Assembly (NCBI GenBank): GCA_035531755.1 | Contig: DATKSK010000003.1 | Location: 1 to 64,000 of the forward strand | Direction of reading: 5' to 3' | DNA from: Acidimicrobiales bacterium | Lineage (GTDB): Bacteria > Actinomycetota > Acidimicrobiia > Acidimicrobiales > UBA8190 | DNA length: 64,000 nucleotides | Part shown: positions 61,303 to 64,000 of the stretch, piece after piece | Position numbering within the stretch: the first letter of the stretch is position 1 | Layout of the letters: each line of letters starts with the position of its first letter | Notes under the pieces: model-generated | What the model saw: only the letters and a program-made list of their open reading frames with translations | What the model was told of the DNA's origin: nothing | Database searches by the model: none | Translations under genes and position numbers: made by a program

Positions 61303-61935
61303 GTGCAACCGGTCGCCGGCAACGGATGGGGCGGTCCGGTGGCCCCCGGAGCCCGCATCGGCGTGTTCGGCGGCACCTTCGACCCGGTCCATGTCGGCCA
61401 CCTGGTGGCGGCCATGCGGGCGCGCGAGGCGCTCGAGCTCGATCGTGTCCTGCTGGTGGTGGCCAACGTGCCCTGGCAGAAGGCCGGGACCCGCCCGGTC
61501 ACCCCGGCCGAGGACCGCTTGCGCGTCGTGTCGGCGGCGGTCGAGGGGGTCGTGGGGCTCGAGGCGTGCCGGGTCGAGATCGACCGGGGGGGTCCGAGCT
61601 ACACGGTCGACACCGTCTCGGCCCTGCTCGACGAGGCCCCGACCGCCGTTCCCTTCGTGATCGTCGGGGCCGACGTGGCCGCCGAGCTCGACAGCTGGCA
61701 GCGGGTGGACGAGCTGCGCCGGGCGGCCACGCTGGTGGTCGTCGACCGGGGGGGTGTCACCTCGGGGGCCGACCCGCCGGGCTGGAGGGTGGAGCGGCTG
61801 CGCATCCCGGCCCTCGACATCTCGAGCAGCGAGCTGCGCCGGCGGCTGGCCGAGGGGAGATCGGTCGACTTCCTGATCCCGGAGGCCGCAATTCGTTGCA
61901 TTCGGCGGCTGGGTCTGTACTCTGGCTCCAGATGA
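61303..61935 (+). CDS. nadD: nicotinate-nucleotide adenylyltransferase
   Basis: NadD, 210 residues from the GTG at 61303 (an ATG at 61279 would add eight). The nucleotidyltransferase motif is GVFGGTFDPVHVGHLVAA (with H-x-G-H), and the second conserved block is DISSSELRRRLAEGRSVDFL. It adenylates nicotinate mononucleotide in NAD synthesis. rsfS follows 81 bp later, as in many actinobacteria. Confidence 0.95.
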   Translation: MQPVAGNGWGGPVAPGARIGVFGGTFDPVHVGHLVAAMRAREALELDRVLLVVANVPWQKAGTRPVTPAEDRLRVVSAAVEGVVGLEACRVEIDRGGPSYTVDTVSALLDEAPTAVPFVIVGADVAAELDSWQRVDELRRAATLVVVDRGGVTSGADPPGWRVERLRIPALDISSSELRRRLAEGRSVDFLIPEAAIRCIRRLGLYSGSR

Positions 61936-62016
61936 GGAGCCCGGCCGCCGTCCGAACTGCCGTGGGCCACTGGTCCGCGCCGGGTCGGCCGAGGTGATCG
62001 TGACGGTTCCCGCCGT

Positions 62017-62433
62017 ATGACGGGCTCCGCCGAGCGGGCCTCGGCGGACAACGGGCGCGACGACGTGCCGGAAGCTGCCCTGGTGGCGGCGCGGGCCGCC
62101 GACGCCAAGCTGGGTCAGGACACCGTGGTCCTCGCCATGCGGGACCTCCTGGGTGTGACCGACGCCTTCGTCGTGACGAGCGGTGCCAACACGCGCCAGG
62201 TCCGCACCATCGTCGAGGAGGTCGAGCGACGGGTGAAGGAGTCGACGGGCCGCACCCCGCGGGCCGTCGAGGGACTGCGCGACCTGACGTGGGTCCTCAT
62301 GGACTACGGCGACTTCCTGGTGCACGCCTTCCTGGCCGAGGCGCGTGCGTACTACGACCTCGAGCGCCTGTGGGGTGACGCCCCCCGGATGGCGTTCACC
62401 GGGAGCGCGTCCCACCGGTCCGCCGAGGATTGA
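62017..62433 (+). CDS. rsfS: ribosomal silencing factor RsfS
   Basis: RsfS, 138 residues: VLAMRDLLGVTDAFVVTSGA, then VEGLRDLTWVLMDYGDFLVHAF and YYDLERLWGDAP. It binds L14 and blocks subunit joining when nutrients are short. The first 20 residues are a hydrophilic extension. It usually follows nadD, as here. Confidence 0.95.
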   Translation: MTGSAERASADNGRDDVPEAALVAARAADAKLGQDTVVLAMRDLLGVTDAFVVTSGANTRQVRTIVEEVERRVKESTGRTPRAVEGLRDLTWVLMDYGDFLVHAFLAEARAYYDLERLWGDAPRMAFTGSASHRSAED

Positions 62434-62470
62434 GGGGGGCTCCCCCGGACGGTCGGGCGCCCGGGGACGG

Positions 62471-63109
62471 TCAGGCGTGCGGGGCCGAGGTGCCCGAGGT
62501 CGAGGTGCCCGGGGCCACCGGCGCCAGCGGTGCGAACTGGGCCGTGGTCGCCAGCGGGACCTGGGCGCCGCTCGCCACCGGGACCGCCACCGCCGCGCCC
62601 GACAGCTCGAAGGCGACCCCGGTCACGCCGGGGAGAGACGACGCCGTGAAGACGATCTGCGCCACCGCCTGGATCTGCGGGGGGCCGACCAGTTGGCCGA
62701 AGGTGCCGCCCAGGTTCACCGTGGCGATCCCCCCGGCGATGGTGGCGCCCAGGACGGTGGTCTGCGGTGACAACGCGCTCTGCAGCCCGGCCGCCGCCTC
62801 GGCGTCGGTGGGCCCGATCACGAGTGCGCCGAGAACGGTGGCGAGGTCGGGTGCGGACACCGGCACGTCGCGCGCCACCGGCTCCACGTGACCGGTCGGG
62901 CCGATCAGGAAGATCTGCACCGGCACCTCGATCGGGGAGGGTTCCGTCGTCGCCGTGGTCGTGGGCGCCGACGGGTCGAGAAGGCCGAACGGGATGCGGT
63001 TGCGCGCCAGCGCGGCAGGTTGCGTGTCGACGGGGACGCCGCACGCGGCCAGGCCCAGGGCCGCCGCCGCGGCGGCCAGCGTCACGCACCATCCTCGGTG
63101 GCGCGTCAC
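62471..63109 (-). CDS. GerMN-domain lipoprotein next to an MtrB-like kinase
   Basis: A 212-residue lipoprotein. Its signal peptide ends in a lipobox LGLAAC with Cys23. A GerMN domain (about 60-175, IEVPVQIFLIG...GHVEPVARDV...GGIATVNLGGTF) follows, then a Pro/Thr/Ser tail. The gene order kinase-lipoprotein matches mtrB-lpqB, but LpqB is normally near 580 residues with a C-terminal beta-propeller; that part is missing here. The GTG at 63109 overlaps the kinase stop (GTGA). It may modulate the kinase's activity at the membrane. Confidence 0.85.
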   Translation of the reverse strand: MTRHRGWCVTLAAAAAALGLAACGVPVDTQPAALARNRIPFGLLDPSAPTTTATTEPSPIEVPVQIFLIGPTGHVEPVARDVPVSAPDLATVLGALVIGPTDAEAAAGLQSALSPQTTVLGATIAGGIATVNLGGTFGQLVGPPQIQAVAQIVFTASSLPGVTGVAFELSGAAVAVPVASGAQVPLATTAQFAPLAPVAPGTSTSGTSAPHA

Positions 63110-64000
63110 GATGCCGGCGCCTGTGTCTGGCGACGGCCCCGGGGCGAGCGCGTGCCGGGGGAGTGCGCGCCGGGGGGCTGGGTGCCGGCGGGCTGGGTGC
63201 CGGGGGAGTGCGCGCCGGGGGAGTGCGCGCCGGGGGGCTGGGTGCCGGGGGAGTGGCCCGTTCCCGTCCCGGGTTCGGCCCGCGAGCCCGGCGCACCCTC
63301 CGGATGCTCGCCCCCGGCGGGGAGCTCCACCACGAACCGGTTCTCGCCGCCGGCGCCGGTCTCCACCCACACGCGCCCGCCGTGGAGGCGGACGTGCTCG
63401 GCGACGAGGGACAGGCCGAGGCCCGTGCCGTCGCTCGCCCCGCGCTGACCGGCGGCCTGGCCGCGGTAGAAGCGCTCGAAGATGCGGTCGCGCTCACCGG
63501 GGGCGACCCCGGGGCCGCGGTCGATCACCACGAGCCGCACCCCGTCCTCACCGGGTTCCGCCGCCAGGCGGGTGACGCCGCCGGCGTGTTGTGCGGCGTT
63601 GGCCACCAGGTTGGTCACGACCCGCTCGATGCGGCGCTTGTCGACCCACAGCCGGACGCCCGACACCGACGGGTCCACGTCGACGGGGACGCCGCCGGCC
63701 CCGGCGGCGACGGCGGCCTGACGGGCCAGCTCCCCCACTTCGACCTCGTCGAGGGACAGCTCCGCCGACCCGGTGTCCACCCGGCTGATCTCGAGCAGGT
63801 CGTCGACCATGCGCTGGAACCGGCGGAGCTCGGCGCTCAGCAGGTCGAGCGCGTGCCGGCTGCGGGGGGGCAGTTCGTCGCGGTGCGACTCCAGGACCCC
63901 CAGCGAGGTCGCCAGGGTGGTGAGCGGGGACCGCAGCTCGTGGCTGACGTCCGACGTGAAACGGACCTCGTGGTCGATCCGTTCCTGGAGCGCATCGGTC
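63106..64000 (-). CDS. sensor histidine kinase, MtrB-like (5' end outside the window)
   Basis: The C-terminal 297 residues of a sensor kinase; the N-terminus lies beyond position 64000. HisKA begins RFTSDVSHELRSPLTTLA with the phospho-acceptor His, followed by MVDDLLEISRVDTGSAELSL, HATPase blocks NLVANAAQHAGG, DRGPGVAPGER and GTGLGLSLV. The VSHELRSPLTT context and the lipoprotein partner point to MtrB, which with MtrA controls cell division and wall genes. After the ATPase domain there is a tail of TQPPG/AHSPG pentapeptides encoded by 15-bp repeats. Confidence 0.9.
   Translation of the reverse strand, partial: TDALQERIDHEVRFTSDVSHELRSPLTTLATSLGVLESHRDELPPRSRHALDLLSAELRRFQRMVDDLLEISRVDTGSAELSLDEVEVGELARQAAVAAGAGGVPVDVDPSVSGVRLWVDKRRIERVVTNLVANAAQHAGGVTRLAAEPGEDGVRLVVIDRGPGVAPGERDRIFERFYRGQAAGQRGASDGTGLGLSLVAEHVRLHGGRVWVETGAGGENRFVVELPAGGEHPEGAPGSRAEPGTGTGHSPGTQPPGAHSPGAHSPGTQPAGTQPPGAHSPGTRSPRGRRQTQAPAS
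63153..63255. repeat. 15-bp repeats encoding the kinase tail
   Basis: About seven 15-bp units of two alternating kinds (GGGGGAGTGCGCGCC and GGGGGGCTGGGTGCC) run through the 3' end of the kinase gene. On the minus strand they encode AHSPG and TQPPG pentapeptides, a probable flexible cytoplasmic tail that can change length by slippage. Confidence 0.8.

Overview
The window reads as a chromosomal segment of a very GC-rich actinobacterium. The best fit is class Acidimicrobiia. Support comes from mycothiol-type enzymes (a maleylpyruvate isomerase-family protein), a DUF5679 microprotein, actinobacterial-style leaderless promoters, an MtrB-like kinase next to a GerMN lipoprotein, and secreted proteins carrying the short GYW-(T/L)-VASDGGVF repeat that I associate with Acidimicrobiia. 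The taxon is an inference from gene content, not from a marker alignment.

Layout. 1-8.5 kb: small operons for a DsbA-like protein, PAP2 phosphatase, PD-(D/E)XK nuclease, alpha/beta hydrolase, DedA protein, tyrosine phosphatase, a DrrAB-type ABC exporter and a GT-C-like membrane protein, with a frameshifted gene remnant between the last two. 8.5-19.3 kb: an accessory-looking block. It starts with decayed SRPBCC and IS3 fragments. A secreted peptide gene and a two-component system follow, both preceded by TTCAGC direct repeats. Then come an apparently non-coding, less GC-rich stretch, a TerC-DedA-DMT membrane operon, an HtpX protease with a second two-component system, and a 42-residue C2H2 zinc-finger gene. 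The block ends at tRNA-Gly and tRNA-Pro. 19.5-31.6 kb: a beta-lactamase-fold hydrolase between two gene fragments, a secreted IPT/TIG protein, then a redox and acetyl-phosphate cluster (quinone reductase, zinc alcohol dehydrogenase, PPOX protein, acetate kinase, phosphoketolase, Ppx/GppA). The divergent alcohol dehydrogenase/PPOX pair shares a DosR/DevR-like palindrome. 31.6-34.5 kb: a V4R-GAF-GGDEF regulator behind a 30-bp minisatellite.

34.5-64 kb is core genome: tig-clpP-clpX, folC-ndk, mreB, mreCD-mrdA, a B12-binding radical SAM pair with rne, rplU-rpmA, obgE-proB, proA-moxR-VWA-phosphatase, a secreted six-repeat protein with a GH25-like domain, class II DAHP synthase, nadD-rsfS, and the 3' end of an MtrB-like kinase gene with its GerMN lipoprotein.

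Many genes on both strands have a TANNNT hexamer 5-11 nt before the start codon, which implies leaderless transcripts and settles several start choices. The signals I find most worth following are the TTCAGC 11-bp repeat regulon, the DosR-like box over the fermentation cluster, and the repeat family shared by the two secreted proteins. All functions are inferred from motifs read by eye; no database search was run.
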